Of a DNA stretch of 64,000 nt, positions 20,289 through 31,312 are shown piece by piece. The position numbers were made by a program, and so were the translations under genes. The stretch is from Coriolopsis trogii (Eukaryota; Basidiomycota; Agaricomycetes; Polyporales; Polyporaceae). The stretch is from NCBI GenBank assembly GCA_020543525.1, contig JAHYIO010000004.1, positions 1,550,001-1,614,000 of the forward strand. Reading direction: 5' to 3'. Below the pieces are notes generated by a model that made no database searches, was not told the origin of the DNA, and saw only the letters and a program-made list of their open reading frames with translations. Position 1 is the first letter of the stretch, and each line of letters opens with the position of its first letter.

Positions 20289-22557
20289 TCACAACAAGAG
20301 CAGGGAGACAGATGTCAGAGCGCTGTTAGAATCAGAGTTGATGTCAGTATTCGTCGCATTATGCTGGTTCCCGTGTACGTACGCAGATGAGATGAGCATG
20401 AACGCATCTACAGCAGATGATTATGGATCAGTATCGCAGTGCAGTTATCACTTTGGACCATACTCACATTGCACCAGGAGAAAGGCCTATCGGAGAGTCA
20501 TGAGTACAACCAGACGCACCGAGTTTGGGCGAAGGACGACTTACCGAGATCGTGTTCACATCCCCGTCCGGCGAATAGAGGGACGAGACGATCAGTTGGC
20601 TACAGGGAAGCGGTAACACAACGTTTAGTCAGTAAGTCAGGTATACCCCAGGCCCAGGCGCATGGCCCGACCCCGAGGAACGAACCAGGTCCGGAAGACG
20701 ACACTCACTTGACAGCAGCGGGCGTTCCGCTCAGCAGCATCGCGACGAACCGCTCCGCCCGCGCGGCCGCGGGGATGAGCCCGGCGCGCACCATCGCTTG
20801 GACCAGCAGCACGCCAATGACAGGGAGAAGCACCATCTTCGCGAGCGTCACGAGCAGGATGGCCATGATGGGCAGGCGCGACAACGGGTGCGGCAGCCTG
20901 ATGCGGGCAAACGAGGCCCCCAGCAGGATCAGCGCGAGCGGCACCGCGATCGTGTCGATGAATTGCGCTGTGCAAAAGCTCGCGTGAGTTTCATTTCAGA
21001 GCAGCGTGCGGATGCGGGGCGGGTGCGGGGATAGAGTGGAGATTGAGCAGGAAGGGGATTTGGACTGGAGTCCGAGGCGTACCTGTGTCCATGACGAATG
21101 CCAAGGGCGGACGGCCGTCTGGGCCGTGCCAATTAGGACCGCCCTGCGCAACGGTGTCTACGAATAGAGCCTTGAGAGGGACGACCAGCGCGATCGGGAG
21201 GGAAATGGCGAGTGCCATTGTCACAGGCTTCAGCAGCGCAGACAGAGGCTCGAGAACCTTGAAGACCCAGTGGCGAGGCTTGACTATAGACGCCTTGTCC
21301 AGAACGGCCACAGCAGCCGGATCCTCCAACGAGTGTATAGAGTGGATGGACCGGATTGGGGTAGTTGCAGCTATAGACGCTATAGAGCGCACAGGCGAAG
21401 TAGGATAACCGCTACGAAGCGGCGAAGCAGGGGCAGTGGCGAAAGCCGGCGTGGAGGGCACGGAGAGACGCATTGGAGTGGTAGACACTGATGGCCGAAC
21501 AGGCGTGGCAGGGACCGAGGGGCGCAGAGGAGTGGTCGGAATCGCGATCGTGAGACGTCTCGATCTAACATGCGTTACTGCGGGAAGGTTCGATGTCCGC
21601 CGGGTGAGCTGTACATCGGACTCATTGGCTGGTTCTTCGTGAACCACAATCCTTGGCACGTCCAGTACGGGAGTTTCGAGACTCTCAACGGAGGATGTGT
21701 CGTCCTTGGCGTCAGAGGAGAACGCCTCCTCGTCTTTCCCGGCCGATTCAGATGGCAGAGGCGCAGGCGGTGGGGGGGCCAAATGAAGCGTGCGTGCAAC
21801 GAGGTGCCCGATGGGCCTCTCCTTCCACGACACGCGGCGCTCGGCTTCTTCCCCTTGAGGAACCCCGGGGAGGTAATCCCAGGCCAACGAACTAGCTGCG
21901 CCGCCAATCCAGAACACGATGTGGTAGCATACGCTGAATATTGAGACGTAAGACACGCCGACTGGTTGGCATATGTGAGAAGTGAGCAAGAATGAAAGCA
22001 CTCGCACTGCACTCACGAGCAGGGTCCGTTGCAGGATTGAATGGAGGCTGCTGCATGACCGACATGACGATCGCGTTCGCTGGATGCAAAGCCAGAATGT
22101 CAGACGTCAATAGGGATGCCGTAAAATGACGAGGTTTGCACTGACGCAAGTTGCCCCAGTTGCTCATGCCGGTCAGAACAACGATGCCTTGCCAGAAGTT
22201 CCGAGGAACAAAGCAGACCTCCCGGATGATGATGCCCATGATGAAGCCGAGCAGCTGGTAAATGCCCGCAATGAGGAACATGGGGCCTATTGCCGAGATG
22301 TTCGCCGACGTGAACGAAGGGACGATGTTCGCGAAGATGAGCGCAGGGAGGGCGACGTTCATGCTGATGATGGACGCCCCGCGGGATGCAGCCGGGGGGA
22401 ACATGTCCAACTTGACGAGCACGTAGCCGCAGATGAGGGCCGCGAACCTGTAAAGGGTGAAAAACAAGCAAGGGGTGCATCAGCCAAGTACGACGACGTA
22501 CGTTTTGATCAGAGGCATCACCCCCGCGTAGATGAGGAAAGCGGCCGACGGAGCCAT
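20289..22557 (-). CDS. auxin-efflux-carrier (AEC)-family membrane transporter
   Basis: ATG 22557 to TGA 20289; nine exons join in phase. N-terminal helices include MAPSAAFLIYAGVMPLIK, FAALICGYVLVKLDMFPP, GIYQLLGFIMGIII and the family signature GMSNWGNLPNAIVMSV. A hydrophilic loop of about 190 residues follows GGAASSLAWDYLPG. The C-terminal bundle has QFIDTIAVPLALILLGASF, PVIGVLLVQAM, QLIVSSLYSPDGDVNTIS and AFLLVQYAFMLISSA, matching yeast Ecm3-type AEC proteins. Members are secondary carriers, probably in ER or plasma membrane; substrates are unknown in fungi. The loop carries six S/T-P-x-R motifs (see findings). Confidence 0.88.
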
Positions 22558-23536
22558 GTCGAGAGTGTCTGGGGGCAGCGGGGAGGGTCTTGAGTGTCTG
22601 GGCCGTTCTTGAGCGCACGCACCACAAACATATATACTCCCTTGTTACCGCGGCAGAGTCCTGACCCGGGCCTATCCGAAGACTTCACTCCCTACACGCC
22701 AGAGCCTCCATGTTCACCAGTTGTCGAGACTAGTCATGTCATGATCGTCCTCACGCAAGAGTACATTACCTTCCTGCGCGGACTCGCTCAGTCACACTGA
22801 ATGGCAACGATGTGTTCAGGAGCGGAGTAAGTGCGCACCTGTCCGCGGCGAGGTCCTGCCTTCCGCTTCACGCCTGATCCGTGTTGTACCGTCGAAGTCC
22901 TTACCTACCTACAGAGTGTGAGCAGTGAGCAATTTGTGCTATATTTACCCGCGAAGTGCGGGTATTCCGCCGAGGTCATATAGCGGCACGTCGCGGACGC
23001 GGAGGTCGCGCAGAGGCCCACTATAGCACGAATCGTTAGGCGACCTCAGACTACCGCATGACTGTAAGGGAATGACGCGTACCAAACCAAGTGGAATAAC
23101 CAGAACGATGCCAGGCTATCCGACTGAACTCTGTCGTATTTGGGCTGGGCTGGGCGCGCACGCGATTGTCAACGCCGGCGCAGTCTTGAGATAGTCGAGT
23201 AATGAGACTGAGGCAGCGTGCAGGCACGCTACCGTCCGATGAACGGACCGGTCATTAAGAGGAGTGGTGTACGTGACGTGGGCGATGCGGCGCGCAGAAA
23301 GCCAAACATGTCCTGTGCAGAATGAAGTTTATTGACAGTGCTCGACATCGAAGACGCGCTTTTGGCTCTGCGCCCCTCTGCCGTAATGTCGGGGGGTATA
23401 CAGGATTGAGAGCCACTCTCATAAGCTCTTTCGAGTAAGGCGTAGTGCAAAACTCTGAGGAGAGGAGTGAACAACGTGATGATGAGGCGTGTGTGAGGAT
23501 ACGTACAATGACACTCAGGCATCGAGGGGACTAGTG
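22558..23536. other. intergenic
   Basis: Nearly 1 kb between the AEC start and the third SRPBCC gene's end. No repeat or RNA gene recognised; short frames only. Confidence 0.45.
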
Positions 23537-24186
23537 TTACGCGTGTTGTCCCTCTGCTCTCTGCTTCAGTGCGTCCGCCGTCGCCTGTGCGGCGTCCTGC
23601 ATCGTCTTGCCCATGAAGGTCCTGATGACGTGCCCGGAGACCCCCGAGAACACATGCCTGTTCTCGTATCGCGTCTTGCCATCCGGGGTCGTGCTCAACG
23701 CCTGCGCAAGCTCCGCGCGGAACAGGGTCGGGAGACGGCCTCCGCCCCAGACGATCTGGTGAGAGGCAGGATCGACTTTGGTGACGTGCTCGTTTACCAC
23801 CGTTGGGTTCTTTTTGCTGTTCACGTCCGCGGGGGTGACCATTGCCAGCTGCACGACACCGCCTGCGCGCAGCGTAGTGTCCGCGGTGGGTTTGAGTGTA
23901 GTCGGATCGACCATGATAGCAGACCGACTAGAAAGATCGTGGTACGTAAGGACAAATCTCCCCTTGACATTCTTGCTGCAGAAGCACTCACTGACACGGA
24001 TTCCTACGTTCACAAACAAGATATGAGTTGTGATGGATGGCATTGAACAGGAAGATCATCTTACCAGAGGGGGTAAGAACTGAGGTCCGTGAGTATAGCC
24101 CACACTGCCTCGATCGGAGCGTCGATATCAACGGTAGCATTGTACGACGCGTTAGGTTGGAATGCCGGGGGAGGAAGATTAGACAT
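23537..24186 (-). CDS. SRPBCC/START-like protein 3
   Basis: ATG 24186 to TAA 23537. The product begins MSNLPPPAFQ, then VDIDAPIEAVWAILTDLSS, YPLW, a micro-exon-like NPCH and RSAIMVDPTTLK, and ends with a helix ATADALKQRAEGQ. Both intron positions match the two paralogues. It is the most diverged of the three, with different ligand-cup residues (for example RLPTLFRAELAQALSTT against the RAERWQALSTT shared by the other two). The shared ALSTT segment and following FYESR/RYENR show the same fold. No signal peptide. Confidence 0.75.
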
Positions 24187-25209
24187 AGTGGAGGTGCTTG
24201 GCGATGTGGTTGGATCCTGGGGCGAGGTCTTTCTTTAAAGACCTTGAAGACAGCCTACGACGTTCCGCTTGCTGACGAATGTGCTCGGCGCCGGCAGTCC
24301 GCCGAGGACGCGTATACCTACGAGTGCATGCAGGAGAGATTGATATTAGGGATGCCACTGTCGATGCTGCGCATGGAATCCGGGTTGTGCAAAAGTCGGA
24401 AGGAATTTGCTCATCTACTGCAAGTAGTCATAGATGCTTCAGTAAGCGGGCCATCATATAGCGTTCAACATTGGATAGCAGGTCAGAGCATATCCTATGC
24501 CAATCAGCGGGCATTCCTTATCGAGTCGCGAGTAAGTGGCGATATAATTCACTGCAGTGACGACCCAGAGTTTGGTCTCGTATGACGAGCGCGTCGCTTT
24601 TTCAACAAGCCTTGTCAGGGCTCAGAGCGAGAAAGAGCGCAGTATGTTCCCGTGTTCGCGCAGTGAGAGAATGAAGACAGAACATAGATGAGTCAGTATA
24701 CATATGTAGCGGCCTGCGCACTTGCGGACAAGTGTGGAGACCGCGTTGTATTGGTCTATTTGTACACGGTGGCTGCACAGCCTGTGTCCAGTCTGACAGG
24801 CGCCTACGACCCTCATTGTTCTCTTCGAAGAGAGCTTTGTGCTCGTTGCAGACCGTCTCGCGCGCTCTCATTGTAGCACAACAACAAAAGCATGAAAAAT
24901 ATGCCAGCGTGCGAAGCAGACGACTTCCGAAGACGTACGAGCGCGTCTCGAAGGCGTTCATAAGTGGCCCCCGACCTCGTTCCCGCCGCATTCCACATCC
25001 GCACACTCACCCTTCTCCAGCAGCACCTGCCTTCTCCTATCCACCCTCGGCGTGGTTGGCTCGACTTCTACAGGGTGCAGGCACACCGACTCTCTCTTGC
25101 TTTACGCTTGATCCTCTCTCTTGATCTCCTTGACGGGACACTACACTTCTCTACGCTCACGTTCCTGAACGCCCTTAGAAGCCCACACTCCTCAGACATA
25201 TCTATAGCC
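24187..25209. other. intergenic
   Basis: 1 kb upstream region shared by diverging genes (SRPBCC 3 to the left, membrane protein to the right). A plus-strand open frame at 24037-24585 overlaps SRPBCC exon 1 in antisense and has no supporting motif. No RNA gene seen. Confidence 0.45.
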
Positions 25210-26693
25210 ATGCCTACCATGAAAGGATGTGAGCAACGGATGCTCTTGAAGTGGAGCGCAGATGCTGATCCGTGCTCGCAGACATCTTCCTCGGCTTGAA
25301 TGCCGTCCGTGCGCTCAGCATTATCGCGCTCTTGCTCCTCTTCGCGAGCAGTATCGTCACGATGGTCCACGACGTCCAATCCGTCAACGCTTTCATCTCC
25401 GCCGGAAAGGCGAACCCCAACATCCGGATAGCAGACTCGAACTCCACCGTCGCCGACGCCGACTGCTTCAACGCCGACACCGACTACGTCGAGTACGTGC
25501 CCCGCTTCTCGTCATGTATGACCATGCTGATATGTCCGTCTGGACGCGTAGGGGCAGCACCGTACCCAACCAGCCCGCGGGCGCGTTCTGGGCCGTCCTC
25601 AACAGGTTGCTCATCATCTTTCAAGTCATTGTCCTCCTACTTTCCGAAGTCGGCTGGCCCGCTGCGTTCTTCAGCCGCTTCTTCCCCATCCTCGGTGAAG
25701 ACTTTGGCCTTGGCGCGCTCGGCGTGATTCAGTGCCTGTACGTACTCGTCTCTTTGCCTCTTTCTGCCCCTTCAGACCGACGGGCGTGGTGGCGGATCGC
25801 TGCGTGGAAAACGTACCTGGCTGGAGACTCATGGGACCCTCCACCCATACACTGTCTTTGTGGTTCCGCTCCACATGCGATCCACCATGCATACCCTGCG
25901 CATGTGCACTTCTACCTGGACAGAGATGGGAAGACCCATTCCAGGGCTCTGCAGAACGCGGCCGCACCCGTGACGGACTGAATGTCATGTTTCATAGGCA
26001 CTCCCAGGATCCATGACACTCCTCGCGAGGTCCGCATTATCACGCCCTACGCCCCTATCGTCCACCTCATCTCCCTCGCTTCTCGACCCCTATCCTCGTA
26101 TCACGGTCCGCTGACACTTTTCTTCCCCCCCACGCAGACTCGGCGCGGCCGTGCTCTCCCACCACGTGGATGAGTTCTCGCTCGTCTCCGCCTTCTTCCT
26201 CTTCTCCCTCGGCTGCGTCAACATCTTCCTGGGGCTCGTCTTCCGCGAGTCGGCCAAGTGGCGGCGCGCGATGCCCACCTGGCGGTCGCAGTACGACGAC
26301 AGCAAAGGTCCGTGGAGCAAGGGCGGCATCCTGCCTACCTCGCAGGCACAGGTTCCGCGCCCGCTCGTGATGTCCCCCGGGGGGTGGCAGAAGGAGGAAG
26401 AGGCGTACGGGTCGTACGGAGCGAGTGCTGACGCATCGCGCTCGGGCAGTCTCTCCAGCCAGAAGAGCGGGATGGGGTTCGGGCGGCAGGGTGAGAAGGC
26501 GGCGCTCTCGCGGGGTACGTGCTCTTTCCAGCAGCGTTGAAGCATGGCGAGGGCCCGGGGTTTGCTGACTTGGTTCGTTATCGCAGGATACACCATCACA
26601 CGACCTGCTGAGGCACTACCGACTTACATTCCCAAGCCCACTCACTCGCGGCCGAGCTCTGTGGGCGACTCTGAGAGCGACACGGCGGTATGA
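25210..26693 (+). CDS. fungal multi-span membrane protein of unknown function
   Basis: Exon 1 (MPTMKG) joins exon 2 in phase to YIFLGLNAVRALSIIALLLL, an SSIVTMVHDVQSVNAF segment, then STVPNQPAGAFWAVLNRLL, IFQVIVLLLSEVGWP, LGALGVIQC, AAVLSHHVDEFSLVSAFFLF and SLGCVNIFLGLVFR. The hydrophilic C-terminus is rich in Ser/Gly and ends TYIPKPTHSRPSS...SESDTAV. Topology of four to five helices with a long cytosolic tail resembles a conserved basidiomycete family (possibly DUF7598; assignment from memory, uncertain). One intron (about 25739-26138) is near 400 nt, far longer than the others here. Confidence 0.7.
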
Positions 26694-27699
26694 ACACATG
26701 CCACATGAGCTGGTTTCTACACTTTCCACGCTATGCGTGGTACACCTCTATTCACACGCTACGACGACGGTACGACCCCGCAGGATATTTTTGGTCTCTC
26801 GTGTGCTTTGCTGTATATTATCCTGGACGCTCGAGTGGCGGTCCGTAGTATTTTTGTAGCTCTTAGTCGTTGCACCTTATGTGCGCTGTATCAAATCCAT
26901 CTCTACCTCCCATCGACACCCGGCGTGGTGTTCTCGACCTCAACTACCAGTGCCAAGTCACCGCCGGTACGTCATCGTTGCAGATTCACTGACAATGACA
27001 TCCTCGGGCAGGCCCCTTGCCAAGCCCGTCCACAGTCCAGGGCACGTACACATGAAGACGGTCCAAGTTAGAAGGAAGAGCGAGGAGTGGTGCGGCATCT
27101 GAGATCGGCTCGGTCTACCCATAATGGTCCGACGTGCCCAGTCGAGAGGCTTGACGACGCATCGTGGAAGCGAGGCAGCCGTGGCAACATGCAAGTCATG
27201 AACGCGAACAGGAAGAGACAGAAGGTTAACTCTGCCCGAAGCCCAACTTGGCCACAAACCTCCGCGGCGATCGGCGAATCCGCCTCGATCCACACCCTCT
27301 CCCCACAAATGGAAGACAGCTCTGTTCGGAATGACCGCCAGTCCGAGCGTCGACGTCTCGGCTCATTTCTTGCGCTGGCTTCTCGCCAAGAGTACGAGGA
27401 TCCTGCGACGAACGACTCGCAGAAGCCGCCTCGCGTGTCGATTGCCGAAAGCGTGGCCTTCGCGACGCTGCGTCCGTCAGTCACTTGCAGGCAACGTCTC
27501 CCCGCTGCACATACCAACTCTGGTACATACCTACTCCGAGACTGACAGCTACGATGGCGATACATACTCACAACCAAGCACATTACGAACGCAAGCCCAC
27601 AAGCAAGTCATACAATAAATAGCACAACACCCAACGTTGAACCAAGGCACATGAACCGACCGGCAACTCTCGAACCCCCAACGACTCCGAGCGACCCAC
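26694..27699. other. intergenic between convergent genes
   Basis: About 1 kb. Open frames occur on both strands around 27087-27583 (150-170 codons) but mirror each other, lack introns with in-phase ends and have no recognised motif. The real status of the plus-strand 152-codon frame is open. Confidence 0.4.
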
Positions 27700-28670
27700 T
27701 CAAACCTGAGGATAACTGTTGTAGCCCGACGAAGGCTGGCTCACATGCGACGGCGCACCCCCCTGCGGCGCTCCATGGTAGATCTGCTCCGGCTGGTACC
27801 CCTGCCCCTGCACAGGCTGAACTTGCGGACTCGGCATCGCCCCCATAAGTGGCTGCTGCAGCTGCTGTTGCTGCTGCATCTGCATCGTCGTCATCTGCTG
27901 CGGCGCGCCCGTCGACGCGCCATTCGACGCAGGGGACGGGACGAACCCGCCGTTCGCGCGCACGCTCGACTTCCACACCGGCGCGCCGCGCGTCGCGTTC
28001 ACGAGCGCGACGACGAGGAGGAGCACGGTGTAGCCGAGGAGGGAGAGCCACGCGAGGAAGGAGAAGGCCTCGATCGCCTGCGTTTCGTGGCAGAGCTGGG
28101 TGAGGATCGGGTAGCCGGGGAAGTTGCACGTGGTGAACACGCCTGCGGTCTGGTCGACGGTGAGCGCGGCGGTGGCGAGCCAGAGGACCCAGAGGATGCC
28201 TGTGTGAGGGTGTTTGTCTTTGATGAGCCAGAGGGTGCGAGGAGCGATGACAGAAAGAGAGTAGTACGTACCGAGCCAGCTGAGCTCGACGACGATCATC
28301 GAGGTGAACGCGCCCTTGCGGAGGAAGTCGATGATAAGCCTGAAGCAATGCGTTAGTTCCGGTCATGAGACGTTTCGTGGTCTTGACTTGACGTACATCA
28401 CAGGCAGGGTGATCATGGTGAGCACACCCGTAGCAATCCCGAGAGCCGCGAAGTTGTAGTACACGCCAAAGTTCTCCACGGCGAATGCGGTGACATGCGC
28501 CGATAGCGACGCGACTAGGATGGCGCAGAATATCGTGAAGGCTGCAGGTGATCATGTCTCAGCTGAGCCGGAGGTTCGCACACTCTCTGAAGCGGGGAAC
28601 GAGGACAGGGGAGAAGGTGGTACTTACATAGTACGGAGAGGCGGACGATTTGGAGCCATGTCATAGTCAT
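27700..28670 (-). CDS. MARVEL-like membrane protein (tandem copy 1)
   Basis: ATG 28670 to TGA 27700, four exons. Product: MTMTWLQIVRLSVL, SFTIFCAILVASLSAH, FAALGIATGVLTMITLPVM, LIIDFLRKGAFTSMIVVELSW, GILWVLWLATAALTVDQTAG, an extracellular loop with two Cys (TTCNFPG and LCHETQ), EAFSFLAWLSLLGYTVLLLVV and a Gln/Pro/Gly-rich cytosolic tail of about 75 residues including a run of MQQQQQ. This is the four-TM MARVEL layout; such fungal proteins are thought to organise membrane domains. The 61-69 nt introns align with those of copy 2. The Gln-rich tail is absent from copy 2. Confidence 0.82.
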
Positions 28671-30514
28671 GGTGACCGTTCGTGGAGTGGGACGTAGAGT
28701 GTGGGGGGGAAGGATTGGTTCTGGCTAGATACCAGATGTGTGAGGGATGGCGGGGAGAGCACGCCCTCGACAGGGTACCTAAACGTCAAGCATATATGGT
28801 GGGATCCCGATATGTTGCACCTCCTCGTTCCTTGTTCCAGTACGTGTATAGTACACTGCCCACTTACGAGTCACGATCCGTCGATAACTTGACGCTGTCA
28901 GGCTGTCAACAATCGGCCTTCCGAACGCTGGAGAGTTGACAGCCTTCAGGCCTTCAGGTTGCATGATTATTGGACAGTTGACCGATCGCACTAGTGTAGC
29001 GAGAAATGGACATCGCCACGGGCGGGGCTATACAAGTCTTCGACCCCTTCATGAAGACCATCTGGCTGAATGCGGATCGGATTAGCGTGGTAGTTGACAA
29101 GCGAGAACCGAGCGTACCTGGAGGAGCTGGAACGTGCACTACGGGCGACCAGCACTTATCAACGGACCTTAAGATTCAATCGCAGTATGACCATGTGGGA
29201 ACATACATCGAGCTCCAGTGAGCATCTCGTGCGCACCATACTCTCACTGCAGTCATGGAGGTCTTGGCGATCCCATGTATGCAATGCCGAGCTCACATTT
29301 ATGAACCCGTGTGAGATTGATGTATAAGTTGCTTCTCTTGCGGACCCGTCGAAGACGGACAGTGCAGCGAGCATCTTGTTATGAAAGGAGGTGGGATTGG
29401 GTGGGAGGAGGCGTCAAGGAAAGTGACATATGTCGATCTGCTGATGCCTTCTGCGCGCCACAAGCGCCAGTTGCCCCTTTGTTACATGACTTACCGACCC
29501 CGCCGCATATACAGCCTCGAAATAATGGATGATCTCAGGCTTGGAGGCTCTCTAGTGCGCACCTCCGATTGTGTGCGATGTAGGTACTGTAGGTAACGAG
29601 TGGAACAGCTATGCAGCCAAGATCAGTATCATAGCACCCGCGCGATGACCACGATGGCACGGTCGATCGCTCACCAGGACCGTTGGATATTGTGCCGCGG
29701 ACGACTTCGAGATGGGCCACCGACGGGTGATCATAGTCATCTATCCATCGTCTCAACCACTCTGGCTGTACATGTGAGATATCAAGCCAGAGGAGCATGG
29801 GTGATTTCATGATGTCGTTCCGAGGATGGAGTGCGTTACATGGGTCCCGCCCTATCCGGACCTGCCACTTCGTTGACTTACCTTCCACCAAAGGAGCTGT
29901 GAACTTCCACAATACTTCTTCCATCTATCTGCCCCGGGATGTCAAACGATACGCATCTACATATGTCATGGCTGGTCGCGATCTGCCATACGGTGGGGGC
30001 AAAATGAGTCCGCAGCTCTGGCTGGCAGGTAGGCTGGTCGCAACTCACCTCTTCGAGCGCTATTCAACGTCCGAACCATGGATCCAGAGCCGTAGCTCTA
30101 AGTAATCCCACGCGTCACTGTAACCCAGGCGCTTACACGCCCTTCCGCGGTCATGTGACCTGCGGTTTCCGACGCGAGCGATAGGTGGACTCGACGGTCG
30201 TTCCGTTCCGTGGACGCGTCGCGCGCGGAGAGAGAAGTCAGGTAGTCATCATGTGAGTGAGTCCTTCTCTAATCCCTTGTCCTTGGTACATATCAAGAAA
30301 AGAACACACCTTGGACCGGCCAATAAACTCGAAGCAGGAAACTCCCCTGCACGCAGGCTGCAGCAGTGCTGCACATGCTTCCGGGATGGCAGTACAGATA
30401 GACGTACTCACAATCAAGTCCATTGCAAACGCACGTCTACAATCCTCACTCGGAGCCAGTCATACATTGGACACGGGAATATCCAACCCCACATTACTCC
30501 AATAAACAACCCAC
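28671..30514. repeat. upstream half of a tandem segmental duplication (copy 1)
   Basis: Matches 31313-33330 piecewise: GAAGGATTGGTTCT/GAAGGGTTGGTTCT, ATGGACATCGCCA/ATGGACACCGCCA, CCAAGTCTTCAAC/ACAAGTCTTCGAC, GTCGATCTGCTGATGC, and a distal piece TCGACGGTCGTTCCGT near 30190. A minus-strand 129-codon frame (29535-29924) has HVQPEWLRRWIDDYDHPS; its counterpart frame in copy 2 is shifted, so it may be a decaying gene of unknown function. Confidence 0.5.
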
Positions 30515-31312
30515 TCAAACCTCAGGATAGTTGTCGTATCCCGACGAGGGCTGGCTCGCACCCTTCGACGTGCCATACGCCGCGGCGGACGGGGCGAACC
30601 CTCCGCTCGCGCGCACGCTCGACGTCCACACTGGGGCCCCGCGGCGCGCGTTCACGAGCGCGACGACGAGGAGGAGGACGGTGTAGCCGAGGAGGGAGAG
30701 CCAGGCGAGGAAGGAGAAGGCCTCGATCGCCTGCGTTTCGTGGCAGAACTGGGTCACGATCGCCGGGAGGTCGGGGAAGTCGCAGGTGGTGAAAAACGCT
30801 GCGGTTTGGTCCACTGGGAGCGCGGCGGTGGCGACCCAGAGGACCCAGAGGATGCCTGCGCGAGGGGTTGTTGTTTTTCTACATGAGCGTGAGGATGGGA
30901 GGGGGGACAATGGAGTACGTACTGAGCCAGCTGAGTTCGACGACGATCATCGAGGTGAACGCGCCCTTGCGAAGGAAGTCGATGATGAGCCTGAATCGAT
31001 ATGTTAGTTCCGTCGATGAGTCATTCAATTGTTTTTGACGTACATCACAGGCAAGGTTATCATGGTGAGCACACCCGTAGCGATCCCGAGAACCGCAAAA
31101 GTAGGGTGCATGTTAGATTGCTCCTCATCGTATGCGGTGATTTGTGCCGATAGCGAGATGACGATGATGGCACAGAAGATCGTGAACGCTACAGGTGGTC
31201 GTGTCTCAGGTGAGTCGGAGGTTTGCACTATCTGGAGCGGGTGACGGCAAAGAGGGAGGTGGTACCTACATAGCACGCAGAGGCGGACAATTTGAAGCCA
31301 TGTCATAGTCAT
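30515..31312 (-). CDS. MARVEL-like membrane protein (tandem copy 2)
   Basis: ATG 31312 to TGA 30515. Same exon structure and near-identical helices to the gene at 27.7 kb: MTMTWLQIVRLCVL, SFTIFCAIIVISLSAQ, FAVLGIATGVLTMITLPVM, LIIDFLRKGAFTSMIVVELS, GILWVLWVATAALPVDQTAA, TTCDFPD/FCHETQ Cys loop and EAFSFLAWLSLLGYTVLLLV. The first extracellular loop (TAYDEEQSNMHP) and the tail (about 30 residues, no Gln run) differ most. A recent tandem duplicate with tail divergence. Confidence 0.82.

Noticed and set aside
20439..20987. Plus-strand 182-codon frame in the AEC region
   Set aside because: Antisense shadow of AEC exons; Arg/Ala-rich composition typical of GC-rich antisense frames.
24037..24585. 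Plus-strand 182-codon frame
   Set aside because: Overlaps SRPBCC 3 exon 1 in antisense, no motifs, no in-phase splice partner.
27608..28555. Minus-strand 315-codon frame
   Set aside because: Runs through MARVEL introns in the wrong frame and is Arg/His/Ala-rich.
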